From: Paraescarpia echinospica
Taxonomy: Eukaryota > Annelida > Polychaeta > Sabellida > Siboglinidae
DNA: 64,000 nt
Reading direction: 5' to 3'
Assembly (NCBI GenBank): GCA_020002185.1
Contig: CM034537.1
Location: 8,649,615 to 8,713,614 of the forward strand
Notes under the pieces: generated by a model
What the model was told of the DNA's origin: nothing
Seen by the model: only the letters and a program-made list of their open reading frames with translations
Databases searched by the model: none
In this document: positions 1 to 10,262 of the stretch, piece by piece
Layout of the letters: each line of letters starts with the position of its first letter
Position numbering within the stretch: position 1 is the first letter of the stretch
Position numbers and translations under genes: made by a program

Positions 1-28
1 ACTACAATGACATTTTCTGTACTTACAG

Positions 29-580
29 CACACATCCAGCATCATCTACCAAATAACCATGATACCAGGCTGAAAACCAGTGGGAATGAAAGGTAAGTTA
101 CAATATATGGTTATGGTATGATAAGATATATACAATATACACAATAGTGTACTCTATCAGTGGTGTTGTTGTCTGGTACAGCCTAGTTTTTTACATGTTA
201 TAAATACTGGGTAGTATCTACTTTGCCAGTGTATTGTATGGACACTAAGAGTACAACTATGTATAATATGTCTACATTTATTATATATGTTTTAGGTATC
301 ACCAGTAGCACAGTAAATGTGGTGTGTCTAATATGGTTGTATTTAAAAATGAAACATAACATATTTATGATGTGCTACTTAAGTGTTTTCAGAAAGAAAA
401 TTGATGGACTGGAATGACTGCTGCATCTTGAAATTAAAAGAAATACAACTGGACATGGTGCAGCACCAAGAAGACACTGTAGCAGCAGAAAAGAAAAATC
501 TAAAATGGCTAAACAATCTACGAATCATGCGTAGCCTGTGCTGCTCCATGTTTTGGTGCTGCAGTGACATCAACATTTGA
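29..580 (+). CDS. possible last exons of an unidentified gene
   Basis: A well-formed internal exon lies at 29-92: a pyrimidine-rich stretch and AG precede it, and AG|GTAAGT follows it. It is open in one frame (HIQHHLPNNHDTRLKTSGNE), ending in phase 2. A second open stretch from about 388 to a stop at 578-580 follows a TTTTCAG acceptor and encodes a lysine/glutamine-rich segment (ILKLKEIQLDMVQHQ, then AAEKKNLKWL) that could form a coiled coil, resembling the tails of Myb/SANT-like DNA-binding proteins. The gene body would lie to the left of the window. The splice joining is uncertain: the plain CAG acceptor gives only a short tail ending KKIDGLE, while an alternative three bases later keeps the longer frame. 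Function unknown. Confidence 0.28.
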
Positions 581-1870
581 TTGTATTAACATCATGTTCT
601 GCAATGCTCTGCGTGGATGTGGCACATTTCTTCTCTTTGCAATATCTCAAGGATACATTGAAACTCGAACATACTATGAACACCAGGAAGATCACCATAA
701 ATTCACATTTCATCAATTATACATCAAATGCCTTAAATACTAATTCGTGTACGAACAGCTCATTATACAGACAAGTTTCTTGTTTTCCTATGACATTTTT
801 ATAATACTTTTCATTAATATCCATTGTTTGCATAAATTGTTAACAGTGGTATTTATTTTTCAAAATAAATTATACAGTGTATATGGAAAATGGGATGTGC
901 CAAAAATTTACAGTAATGTTTTATATCAGCCCGTAATTGTCATAGTCAACAGTATTTTCCATTTATGACTACCTAGAAAATAGAAACAAACACAATTTAT
1001 TTCTCCATAACTATGTGTGTATATATTGTTATATCTGAGGTTTAGTGTATATGTACTGTTTCAAGAGCAAACTTATTTCAACAATACAGGTGTACTCACA
1101 CATTATATTTATAAGTGTTATGTTATTTTGTAGACACAAAAGTAGGTATATTCAAACATATCGTAGTATCTCTCTATATATATATATTTAATTTTATATA
1201 CATATATAATTTATATACATAATTATCATTTACATTATAATAGTTACATATTTGTTTTGGATGGTATTGTTAATGCTTGAATAAATGATGCAATCTATCA
1301 TGGGTTGTCATAATATTGATGCACTTAATATAGCATTTCTCAAGAAGCATATATCTGAAAGTGGCAGCCAAGCTTACTTACCTATTAATTTTTATGTAGA
1401 TGTGGTGGAACATTAACATAATGTACATATGAAACATTATATAAATTTGGCAAAATGTCCCACGGCCATGATAAATAATAAATGAAATATGTTTATATAA
1501 AGAAATAGTGTCCTTTTTACTATTTAATATATAGATTTTCATGTCATCGAATTAATGTCTGCAATACAGTGGTCTTCTAAAATAGAAATTGTAGTTTTAA
1601 GTGTAAATAAACGTGCCTACACAAATTGTAATTGTGTAGCACGTAGTCAATCTATAAATTACTGCGATGAATTACTAATCGGTCCCGTTTGTTGGCTGGT
1701 CCCGCTTGTTTACTTTTTATTGTGGAATTTTGCATTGGCTAGCAGTGTAGGCGCGGCGCCGCTTTCAAAGACGGTATTTATGCAATTTCAGCGGTCAATA
1801 AAAATGACAAACAGACATTAGTGTCAATAAATCACACACAATTTACTAATGTGTTTTTGCGACGTTGTAA
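581..1870. other. AT-rich spacer; right part may be CR1 5' UTR
   Basis: No gene is visible. The stretch is AT-rich with short TA runs near 1175-1215. From about 1550 the base composition becomes more balanced and leads without a clear border into the CR1-like ORF1, so some of it may be that element's 5' untranslated region. An 88-codon open frame at 1555-1821 has no recognisable domain. Confidence 0.4.
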
Positions 1871-3013
1871 CAGCAAATAACTGAGAAATCTCCATCTGAA
1901 AGCAATACGGAACTAACTCACAATGACATTGCCCGGCGTAGTGACGATGACATAGCAACATGTAAAGCATGCAATATCGATTTCACTGATGACGATGACA
2001 AACTGTTAATGTGTGAAAGATGTCTAGGATGGTTTTGTGCTAAATGTATAGATATGGATGAAACAGAGTACAACTACATGAGGAAAAGGAAAAACACGCA
2101 CTGGTTCTGTGACGGTTGTGACAAAAATGCATTGACTGCTGTGAGAACTGATAGAACAATTGAACAGGAATGTGAAGCATACCTGTCAAAATACTCTGAG
2201 AGACTAAGCATTGTTGAAACCAAAATAAACACAAAAGCAGACAAGAAGACTGTAGAAGATCTGTCCATGAAGGTCTCAGTACTGGCGGCAAATGTAGAAC
2301 TACTGTCAAACAGCACAGCCACAGGTACATCCCTTGTTCATCATTCCATGAGCCCAAACAGCCAGACAGAAGCAATCAGTGCAGAGGTAAATAAAGTGGT
2401 TGATGAGTATAGAGACAGGGAACGCAGAAAATATAATGTGATTGTTCACAATATGAAAGAATCAATCTCAGCCAACACAGAAGAGAGAAAACACCATGAT
2501 ATGCTGTCTGTAGCAGATCTAGCAGCATGTATTGGCATCACAGACTTTACAGTGAAAGTCATTAGACTGGGTAAAAGAACAGAAAACAGAGACAGACTAC
2601 TGAAAGTGACAGTCGACACCGTTGCCCAGAAGAGATCCCTGCTATCAAATGCTACTAAAGTTCGAGAGATCACCGAAAATGCTGCCTTCAAGAAAGTGTT
2701 CATAACACCTGACCTCACGTTCCAAGAACGAGAAAAGAACAGGAAATTGCGTGCTGAACTTGCCACAAGAAAGCATGAAGGTGAGACAGATCTTGTCATC
2801 AAAAATGGTCTGATCATCCAAAAAGAAAGAAGACCAAACAACAACCAAGATGTTCCACATGGTACAGCCAGACATGCAACACCACAATCAGAATGGGCAA
2901 GTAGCACTTCTGGAAACATGGGCAACACAACAACCCATGACCGAAGATCCACACATCAAGCAGCCAACCATCAGCCCTTTCGAGGAGCCCCCGAAGACGA
3001 AGGGAATACTTAA
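1871..3013 (+). CDS. CR1-like LINE ORF1 protein with PHD-like finger
   Basis: Presumed nucleic-acid-binding protein of the retrotransposon ribonucleoprotein. The frame is open from 1871 (after TAA at 1868) but its first ATG is at 2009, inside the finger, so the true start is missing, non-ATG or joined from upstream. Between about 1961 and 2125 it encodes paired cysteines (CKAC, CERC, CAKC, CDGC) with a Trp two residues before the last pair, the PHD pattern. The usual His ligand is Cys here (GWFCAKC), so all eight ligands are Cys. A charged, probably coiled-coil segment follows (about 2165-2340), then a basic region (RDRERRKYNVIVHNM) and a domain like the RRM/CTD part of LINE ORF1 proteins. 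The last 164 bases overlap ORF2 in another frame. Confidence 0.75.
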   Translation, partial: QQITEKSPSESNTELTHNDIARRSDDDIATCKACNIDFTDDDDKLLMCERCLGWFCAKCIDMDETEYNYMRKRKNTHWFCDGCDKNALTAVRTDRTIEQECEAYLSKYSERLSIVETKINTKADKKTVEDLSMKVSVLAANVELLSNSTATGTSLVHHSMSPNSQTEAISAEVNKVVDEYRDRERRKYNVIVHNMKESISANTEERKHHDMLSVADLAACIGITDFTVKVIRLGKRTENRDRLLKVTVDTVAQKRSLLSNATKVREITENAAFKKVFITPDLTFQEREKNRKLRAELATRKHEGETDLVIKNGLIIQKERRPNNNQDVPHGTARHATPQSEWASSTSGNMGNTTTHDRRSTHQAANHQPFRGAPEDEGNT

Positions 3014-5969
3014 TCAAAAAAATGATGTTCCAAACCCTCAACATATGCACAATTTTTTTACCAAAGCACCACAAGCACAAGGAGAGGAACAAAATGCACA
3101 AGGTATTGATGACGAAGCACAGCACATTGACTGCAAAAAGACACTGAAATGTTGGTCAACAAATGCTGACACACTAACTAACAAACTGGATGAGCTGAAG
3201 ACATTAATTGCTAGTGAGATGCCAGATATTATCACGGTAACCGAAGTCTGCCCAAAAGCCAGTGACATAACACTAACAAAACAAATGATTGACATAGATG
3301 GCTATGATGCTTTCCCAAACACCCTGGAAGGTAGAGGGGTTGTAATTTACGTGAGAAAGTGGTTGAGAGCTATTCCAGAAGAGACCCTCACAGATGACAT
3401 ATTCAATGAATCTGCCTGGTGTACAGTCAATCTAAAAAACAAGGACAAACTTCTGATAGGGGTAGTATACCGTAGTCCTAACAGTGACTCTGAAAACAAC
3501 GATACACTCCTTCAGTTGATCAAAACAGCCTGCAACAGTCGAGGTGTGACACATATCCTAATAACCGGAGACTTTAATATGAAAGACATTGATTGGGAGA
3601 CATGGACGGTACCAGAACATTACACGTTAGAAACGGAACTACTCGAAACCCTGAGTGACTGCTTTCTACACCAACATGTCAATTTCCCCACCAGGTATCG
3701 ACAAAATCAAGAACCATCACTTCTTGATCTGATAATCACCAATGATGAAAATATGACACAAAACATAAAACAGAAGCCACCTCTAGGGAAAAGTGACCAC
3801 ATAATCATTGAGATAGAATGCCACTGCTACTGTGATACAATGAGTGAAGAGAAGGCAAGTTACCAGTTTGAAAAAGGCAATTACACTGACATCAAGCGCA
3901 AACTCAGAGAAACAAACTGGAAAGAGACTCTGAATAACCTAAGTGTGGACAAGATGTGGCAAGAACTGAACAGCACACTCTCAGACCTGGTTGTTAAACA
4001 CATACCAAAGAAACAGACAGTGACAGGAAAGAGAGTTAAGCCTTTGTGGATGAACAGCGATGCAATGAGGAAAGTGAAAAAGAAGTACAACAGTTGGAAG
4101 AGGTACACTGAGACAAAACAGTACAGAGACTATGTTGAATACTCACGTGTGAGAAACATTGCGACCAGTGCTGTAAGGAAAGCTAGAAAATACTTTGAAC
4201 GGAAGCTTGCGACAGAGGTCAGCAAAAACCCCAAGGTGTTCTGGCGTTATGTCCAAGATGGAAGAAAGGTTAGATCTGCCATGAGTGAATTTGACTTGGA
4301 TGATGGTACAACAGCAAAAACAGACCAAGAGAAAGCAGACACACTAAACAATTTTTTCACAAGTGCATTCTCACACGAAGATCTGACGGAAATTCCGACA
4401 CTCGAAGACAGACATAATGGAAACCTGCTGATCAGCATTGAAATCACAGCAGAAGAAGTCCTGGCTAAATTAACCAACTTAAAAACAAACAAGTCACCTG
4501 GTCCAGACAGATGTCACCCGTACGTTCTACATGAACTGAGAAATGAACTGGTGGAGCCTCTCCTTTTGATCTTCAACAGGTCATTGAAGGATGGAGTGCT
4601 CCCAGCTCAATGGAAGACAGCACACGTAACAGCGCTACACAAGAAGAACTCAAAAAGACATGCTTCCAACTACCGGCCAATCAGTTTGACATGCATAGCA
4701 TGTAAGATTATGGAAAGCATTATTCGAGACCATCTCCTGACTCATATGACTACGAACAACATGTTCCACAAAGATCAGCATGGATTTAGACCAGGCAGGT
4801 CATGCACCACCCAACTCCTAGAAGTCATGGAGAATTGGACTACCACCATTGACTCGGGCGGATGTGTAGACACAATATATCTTGACTTTGCGAAAGCCTT
4901 CGATACAGTGCCACACAAAAGACTAGCAAAAAAACTAACTGCGTATGGCATCCAAGGAGAGGTGGCAGCGTGGATCGCAGCTTTCATAACGGGACGAAGA
5001 CAAAGGGTAGTCGTAAATGGGAAGCTATCAGATTGGGCAGAGGTCACAAGTGGCATACCTCAGGGAAGTGTCGTTGGCCCCATTCTATTTATCCTGTTCA
5101 TCAACGATCTACCAGACGGTATAAACAGTGGACTCAAGATCTTCGCCGATGATACAAAAATATATCGAGATGTGAGGTGTGAAATGGACAAAAAGCTATT
5201 ACAAGAAGACATTAACAAACTAACATCGTGGTCAGATAAATGGCAGTTACATTTCAATCCATCGAAATGCAAACATCTGACTTTTGGCAAGCCGAAACTT
5301 AACACCACATACACGATGACAAGTAAAGATGGGGAAGTGTCAGAAATCAACAGCACATCAGAAACAGAAAAAGATCTCGGTGTAACGTTCGACAGATCCA
5401 TAAAATTCCGACAGCATATTGGCACTATTGCAAAGAAGGCAAACCAGATGACAGGCCTCATCAAACACACGTTTAAACATCTGGACAGTAGCAGCTTCCG
5501 ATTATTATATACAGCGCTAGTGAGACCACATCTCGACTATGCTGACTCCATCTGGAACCCGCACTACGCCGTAGACATCAACACCCTTGAAAGAGCACAA
5601 CGGAGAGCAACCAAGCTGGTCCCAGAAATAAGAAACTTAAACTATGAAGACAGGCTGAAACATCTTAACTTACCAAGTCTGGCATACCGAAGAAGAAGAG
5701 GAGACCTGATCCAAGTCTACAGAATTACCAATGGCATCGACGACATCAATCAAGAGGACTTCTTCATGATCACAACAAACCGCACACGAGGCCACAAAAA
5801 AAAATTGTATAAGACACCAAGCAGACTTGATATTAGGAAACACTCCTTTTCACAACGCATCTTCCTAGACTGGAACAACCTTTCTCAGCAAACAGTGAAC
5901 GCTGAAAACATCCTCTCCTTCAAAACAAAACTCGACAAAGAATTGAAGATGGACAGGTTTAAATTTTAA
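2850..5969 (+). CDS. CR1-like LINE ORF2: APE endonuclease and reverse transcriptase
   Basis: Makes the target nick and copies the element RNA at that site. The frame is open for 1,039 residues; it starts inside ORF1, and a second Met (residue 66, base 3045) lies just past the ORF1 stop and may be the real start. Endonuclease, about residues 99-330: WSTNADTL, VTEV (catalytic Glu), VVYRSPNS, TGDFNM and KSDH near residue 316 are present. Reverse transcriptase, about residues 540-860: NYRPISL, HGFRPGRSC, YLDFAKAFDTV, GIPQGSVVGP and FADD (near residue 765), then WSDKWQLHFNPSKC. The C-terminal part (LDYADSIWNP, RAQRRATKLVPE) is typical of CR1/Jockey-group LINEs. No key residue is missing, so the protein could be functional. 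Confidence 0.9.
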   Translation: MFHMVQPDMQHHNQNGQVALLETWATQQPMTEDPHIKQPTISPFEEPPKTKGILNQKNDVPNPQHMHNFFTKAPQAQGEEQNAQGIDDEAQHIDCKKTLKCWSTNADTLTNKLDELKTLIASEMPDIITVTEVCPKASDITLTKQMIDIDGYDAFPNTLEGRGVVIYVRKWLRAIPEETLTDDIFNESAWCTVNLKNKDKLLIGVVYRSPNSDSENNDTLLQLIKTACNSRGVTHILITGDFNMKDIDWETWTVPEHYTLETELLETLSDCFLHQHVNFPTRYRQNQEPSLLDLIITNDENMTQNIKQKPPLGKSDHIIIEIECHCYCDTMSEEKASYQFEKGNYTDIKRKLRETNWKETLNNLSVDKMWQELNSTLSDLVVKHIPKKQTVTGKRVKPLWMNSDAMRKVKKKYNSWKRYTETKQYRDYVEYSRVRNIATSAVRKARKYFERKLATEVSKNPKVFWRYVQDGRKVRSAMSEFDLDDGTTAKTDQEKADTLNNFFTSAFSHEDLTEIPTLEDRHNGNLLISIEITAEEVLAKLTNLKTNKSPGPDRCHPYVLHELRNELVEPLLLIFNRSLKDGVLPAQWKTAHVTALHKKNSKRHASNYRPISLTCIACKIMESIIRDHLLTHMTTNNMFHKDQHGFRPGRSCTTQLLEVMENWTTTIDSGGCVDTIYLDFAKAFDTVPHKRLAKKLTAYGIQGEVAAWIAAFITGRRQRVVVNGKLSDWAEVTSGIPQGSVVGPILFILFINDLPDGINSGLKIFADDTKIYRDVRCEMDKKLLQEDINKLTSWSDKWQLHFNPSKCKHLTFGKPKLNTTYTMTSKDGEVSEINSTSETEKDLGVTFDRSIKFRQHIGTIAKKANQMTGLIKHTFKHLDSSSFRLLYTALVRPHLDYADSIWNPHYAVDINTLERAQRRATKLVPEIRNLNYEDRLKHLNLPSLAYRRRRGDLIQVYRITNGIDDINQEDFFMITTNRTRGHKKKLYKTPSRLDIRKHSFSQRIFLDWNNLSQQTVNAENILSFKTKLDKELKMDRFKF

Positions 5970-6290
5970 TAAAAGCACAAAATAACAAGACAAGCCACGT
6001 TCTCAATATCAAAATACGATGCATAAAGGCGGGTGTACACAAGGCTGTAGCCTTACTTTAAAACCCGAAGATCCAGGCAAGTTATCCAGGCAAGTTATAC
6101 CACAAAAGTTACGCGACCTCTTGCGTTGGCGTAACTTAGCGTTGCAATATACGTCATATTTGCGAACGTTCGTATCGTAAATGTTTCGAGAATAGCACTT
6201 GCGAAAAAATCGTCACTTACGCTCTTTTGACGTCATTTTTATGTAAAAATGGCGCTAAGAAATTCGTAAATCGTTCGAGAATACGGGCCC
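5970..6290 (+). other. LINE 3' end and adjoining spacer
   Basis: Bases 5970-6105 look like the short 3' tail of the CR1-like element. From 6105 to 6290 the sequence is richer in CpG and repeats a motif (TCGTAAAT followed by GTTTCGAGAATA, then ATTCGTAAATCGTTCGAGAATA), which suggests a small separate repeat. No coding potential seen. Confidence 0.4.
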
Positions 6291-6292
6291 TG

Positions 6293-6695
6293 ACTCCATG
6301 ACAGACCTTCTTCTCGACATCGCCGACGTCGTGACATCGTTTCCGTGTTGTTGCCTGGTATTTCGCGTGGGATCGACAAGGCAAATCTACCGTATACTTT
6401 ATCGCCCGAGTCGCCTGCTTTCGTCTACGTGAATTCGTTCGCCGAACGCGACCGAGGCGAACGTTGACATTCGCACATCACGAGACATTGGTTACAGCTG
6501 ATAGACTTTACAACGGTGTATACTAGCTCGTCTTCATGTAAGTGACTAGCTGTTTAAATTGTCTCCCATGTAAATTCGTATTTGGATGCATACTTGTCGA
6601 GTACAATGTATGGTGTTTTAAATATAATGTCATAGCAGAGTAACGGTTGGCCAACTATCACTGAACCGCATATGTTTATGTTGTTGTATTAAAGG
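6293..6695 (+). repeat. dispersed repeat, copy 1 of an inverted pair
   Basis: This stretch is the reverse complement, with roughly ten percent mismatch and small gaps, of 25280-25722. Shared landmarks include CATCGCCGACGTCGTGACATCG, GTGAATTCGTTCGCCGAACG and AACCGCATATGTTTATGTTG-like blocks in the same order. Copy 2 has an extra stretch of about 40 bases (near 25529-25565) that copy 1 lacks. No long ORF is shared, so a non-coding dispersed element is more likely than a duplicated gene. It begins about 190 bases beyond the CR1-like 3' end. Confidence 0.75.
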
Positions 6696-8405
6696 TACTC
6701 AACCAATTCGATTGTCTTGCTCCTCGCGTTTCTTAGTAATTTCACACAAAAAAGAGGAATCAAGTACTCCCCAATTATATCCTAGTTCGTTTATGCATAC
6801 GTACTAGTTCGTTTTTATAAAATTAATACAAAAACTGCGAACTCTTTCGTTTTTAGTAAAAACCGGATCCGGTTTTTTGCTTCGATTTTAGCTGAGTATG
6901 GACGTGGAATCGCGTTCTTGTCTTCTCGTGATCGCGAATTATGGGCGATATTGACCTTTGACCCTACCCGTTGGCGCTGTTGATGTTATGGAATTCCGAG
7001 TTTAGGCAACGAGTGGACGTCCACGAACATACATGCCACCGACACGGCAAAATGGGCTAAATTAGACAGACAAAAACAGTACCCACGCATAAAGGTGTAT
7101 TTCTATTAGAGAACGACTATGGAAGAAACAAAGCAAACAGAAGGAGTTGGCGACAGTGCCAGTGGACTGTGGCCGTGGGCCGTTGCCCGTGCCGTGGTGT
7201 CAGTCACAATATCAACAGACGAGATGCAGCGTTCGCAAAGGTTCTTCCAGACAGGTTAGTAATTTCGATTTATTCAGCTATAATCACGTATATTTAGACG
7301 TATGAGTATATATATTAATGTTGCTTGTACTAAATTTATTTGATTGTTTTCCTAGTCATTGGCAATGGCGGTATGGCCGGCCTGGCTGGGCCCTGTTTAC
7401 TATAGACTAATATCAGCGAACAGTACGACGCTATACCTATGGCATATACTTATGTCAATGATAGTTTATTATTATTATTAGCATTTCTATAGCGCCATAT
7501 CTCCGGGACCAGCCCGTTCATAGGCGCGTACACACATTATAAGGCGTACATGGAAAAAATATAAAAATATATACGTATAAAGATGCCGGTAAATGTAATA
7601 ATTATTACGATTTACAAGATTGTATATATATATAATGTAACCAACATACATGACATATTTGCACAAATATTAATATAATTAAGAAAGAGAATATACATTA
7701 TGATACATAAAATTGTATTAAAAGATAAATAATAATAAATTAATTAGAATACATTATATAATAGAAATAAATTAATTGATTAAATACATATTCATAAAAA
7801 AGTGTCCTACAGCACAGTTCCTCAGTCGATGTACGCCTATAGTGACTATATTATGTCTATGTCGTATATGGTAGTAGGCTAGTAGCCTAAGTAGGCTTGG
7901 GAAAATAGTAATAGTGTAAATGCATTATAAATGATCCGTAACAATTATAATTATTGAACCAATATGTACATAATTTACTAACAACAGTAATGTAATAGTA
8001 ATTTAACAAATTTATTACTTTTATATTACAAAAATACTATTATGTGACATTTAAACATTTAATTTGAATATTGTTCCTTCTGTGAGTTTTTGTTATGTTC
8101 AGAAAAACAGCACCCCTCAGTACCATGGACATTAATGCCCATAACATGTATATATTATATAGATAACTCTTGAACGTGGTCATTCATTGCATTGCAACTT
8201 TTGCAAGTACATTAAAATGATTATTGTTAGAAACAATCAGTGCTGACTATTAATACATGTACTATATTGTCAGAACTTGAGGTGTGTCGACACCACATGC
8301 AGATGTATGCGTCAAAGCTCTTCACCTTCAGGTAAACGAGTGTTATCAAATGTGGTTACTCTGTTACCAAACCTGTTATCAAAATTATAAATACAAGCAA
8401 TAAAC
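6696..8405. other. AT-rich spacer with LINE-tail-like piece
   Basis: No gene is visible. Around 7465-7540 the sequence TTATTATTATTAGCATTTCTATAGCGCC followed by GGCGCG resembles, in reverse, the 3' ends of L2/CR1-type LINEs or the SINEs that share them (GCGC..TTATAAA..ATTATTATT). The remainder is AT-rich with several TA runs and has no ORF above background. Confidence 0.35.
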
Positions 8406-8417
8406 AAGTATGTCATA

Positions 8418-8711
8418 GGCGGATCCAGGCGGGCCTGGGGACAGGTGCCCCCCTAGACCATAAGAATTTGGCGTGTCTGCAAATCTTTTATAATGGGTCC
8501 ACGCGACTGTGTCCTCCTTGACCGTTTGAAATGTGCCCCAGTTTAGGTGATAATAATAAGCTGAAGTTATGGCGTCTTCCAATATCACCACTCCAGTGGA
8601 GCGGGTGATGTTATGGCAGCGTGGTAGCGACAAAATTTAGACTACACCAATTGATTTGGCCGCCAGTGGAGGTTTTTGTGCCTCCCATACTCGATTTCTG
8701 GATCCACCCCT
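8418..8711. mobile_element. hAT-like MITE, about 0.3 kb
   Basis: The left end reads GGCGGATCCAGG and the right end, reversed, AGGGGTGGATCCAG, so the termini are inverted repeats sharing GGATCCAG. A ten-base direct repeat with one mismatch flanks it (GTATGTCATA at 8408-8417, GTATGTGATA at 8712-8721), consistent with the 8-bp target duplication of hAT transposons. The interior has no transposase, so it is non-autonomous. The assignment rests on TIR type and duplication length only. Confidence 0.6.
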
Positions 8712-8719
8712 GTATGTGA

Positions 8720-9600
8720 TAGTTTTGTTTGTCTGCATGATGATTTTGCAGTAATGTGGTGTCCTCGTTAAATTGCATATTGTTGTTAGAAATGCATGTG
8801 ATTTAAAGACAATGTAAAGTAAAAACATTTTATTGAAACTATTTGATGAGATTGACTACAAAATAATGAAAAGTACAATACAACTACAGGTACAATCACT
8901 GCACTTGATGTGTATAATGTAATACTTTTTAATATCACATGCACATCAAATACAAAACAACAATAGAAACAAAAAGTAGGAAGAGGTTGAAAAAATGTCA
9001 GGTATATATAAAAAACAAACAGATTGTTGTTGCAAAATGTGAAAAGGCTTTCAATACCATTACTTCATCACAAACTTGTGTTGTTGTACATAACAAGTAC
9101 CTGGTGTACTTTGCAAGAACTCAGCTGGCTGCCACTGACTATCAGCAACACAAAGACAATGAAACCCTACCACTGTAACAATGCTGGATAATTGATGTAT
9201 TTTTTCATGGACACTACTAAAAGTTAAGGTTGAATGGAATACAAATACCATGTATTATTGACTTTTGATAAATGTGTCGTCACATATAAAATATCATACA
9301 TGTCAGAGCCACGCTAACTGACACTTTGTCTCCGGTATAGGTAGATGCGGATGTACAGCAAAATGTCAGGAGGCTGGTATGCAGTACCATCGAAGACAGC
9401 GAACACATACAGTGATATCATCGATATCCAAACCGATGTAGTTCACCGAAGAATGCTCGACACTGAACCTGTCTCACGAGCTAGTCAGGCGTCACCATAT
9501 TCGCATGTCGAGCAACCTGCATTCTACATTGGTTTTTAGTCAGCTAAGCTAACTGACTGACCTGGAAGCCAGTGTACACCCCATCGGCACTGGGGAATCT
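8720..9600. other. no gene recognised
   Basis: AT-rich sequence with short chance ORFs on both strands (the longest, about 79 codons at 8939, resembles nothing I know). No splice-site pairs or repeats stand out. Confidence 0.35.
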
Positions 9601-9604
9601 GTCG

Positions 9605-9790
9605 CATTATTTGCTACGGTCGCCGTAACCTAACTTGGCTGCGCTATTCTTCCGTGAGTTCTGCACCGGTCGCCGTAACCCGCCTGGGGTTATTTATTGT
9701 TCGTGTTTTTCCTCTAGTTCTGAGACTTGAGTCTGATCGCCGTAACCGGAGTCTTGGCGGGATTAAATGATTAATCTTCCGAGTTCTACC
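9605..9790 (+). repeat. repeated GGTCGCCGTAACC / CTTCCG motif block
   Basis: TCGCCGTAACC occurs three times at about 50-70 base spacing (near 9620, 9669 and 9738), alternating with TTCTTCCGTGAGTTCT or CTTCCGAGTTCT. The reverse complement of the same pair of motifs, including an exact 17-base CTATTCTTCCGTGAGTT, is found at 14704-14752 upstream of another gene. It may be a promoter-associated repeat, since CTTCCG is an ETS core in reverse. Confidence 0.5.
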
Positions 9791-10058
9791 AAGCATGCTA
9801 TCACGCAAATTAGTTGTCCTATTACCAGACCTGCCTACCATTCCGGATTCATTCATTTTCATAATGATTATCAATCACTTCCGTGCTCCTCAAATTTAGC
9901 TTCACTTTATTCAACAGGTGGCAGCATATATATGCTGTTGTTGTGACATGTGTTTTCATTCGCTGTTTCTGGTCGTAATCTGACAACATTACGACAAATT
10001 TGCATTTCCGAGCTCATGGCGCTCAAACAAGACGAAGTCACGACTCACGCGGCACGAA

Positions 10059-10262
10059 ATGATGGCGGGGATCGGAACGGCACCACTACCAGCCAAGAAG
10101 AAACGTGTGCTGCAAAGGTTTATAACAGCATGCACGCAGACATGGCCCGTATTGTCAAGTTTAAAGAAGGGGGTCGGCTTTACATACTGCCGGATACGTG
10201 AAAATAATGTTCCTAGTTCACATGACATGGTCAGTGGTGGCTGGGATAATTGCGGGTACTGA
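10059..10262 (+). pseudogene. hAT/BED-finger-like fragment
   Basis: A 67-codon frame contains KKKRVLQRFITACTQTWP, then GVGFTYCRI and NNVPSSHDMVSGG. This order (KK-x-Q-F, a Trp, F-x-Y-C-x-I, then S-H-G-like) resembles the N-terminal zinc-finger region of hAT-related transposase proteins in invertebrates. Only one Cys of the finger is present and no catalytic domain follows, so at best this is a remnant exon. It sits about 300 bases downstream of the motif block at 9605-9790, which could be its old promoter. Confidence 0.25.

Larger units (their letters stand above)
1871..6105 (+). mobile_element. CR1-like non-LTR retrotransposon, nearly full length
   Basis: The element carries two overlapping open frames: ORF1 with a PHD-like zinc finger and ORF2 with an APE-type endonuclease followed by reverse transcriptase. 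A PHD-containing ORF1 plus this ORF2 is the known organisation of CR1-group LINEs. After the ORF2 stop there is a short untranslated tail of about 130 bases ending near two tandem 13-base units (ATCCAGGCAAGTT, about 6070-6096), the kind of short 3' repeat CR1-like elements use instead of poly(A). The 5' border is not defined. ORF2 has no stop or frameshift, so this is the best-preserved LINE in the window and may be a recent insertion. Confidence 0.85.

Noticed and set aside
1555..1821. Small protein with a Trp/Leu-rich segment
   Set aside because: No family, no splice context; it may be untranslated leader of the CR1-like element.
2040..2952. Minus-strand open frames across the CR1-like ORF1 (up to 168 codons)
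   Set aside because: Antisense shadows without motifs; the plus strand carries the recognisable protein.
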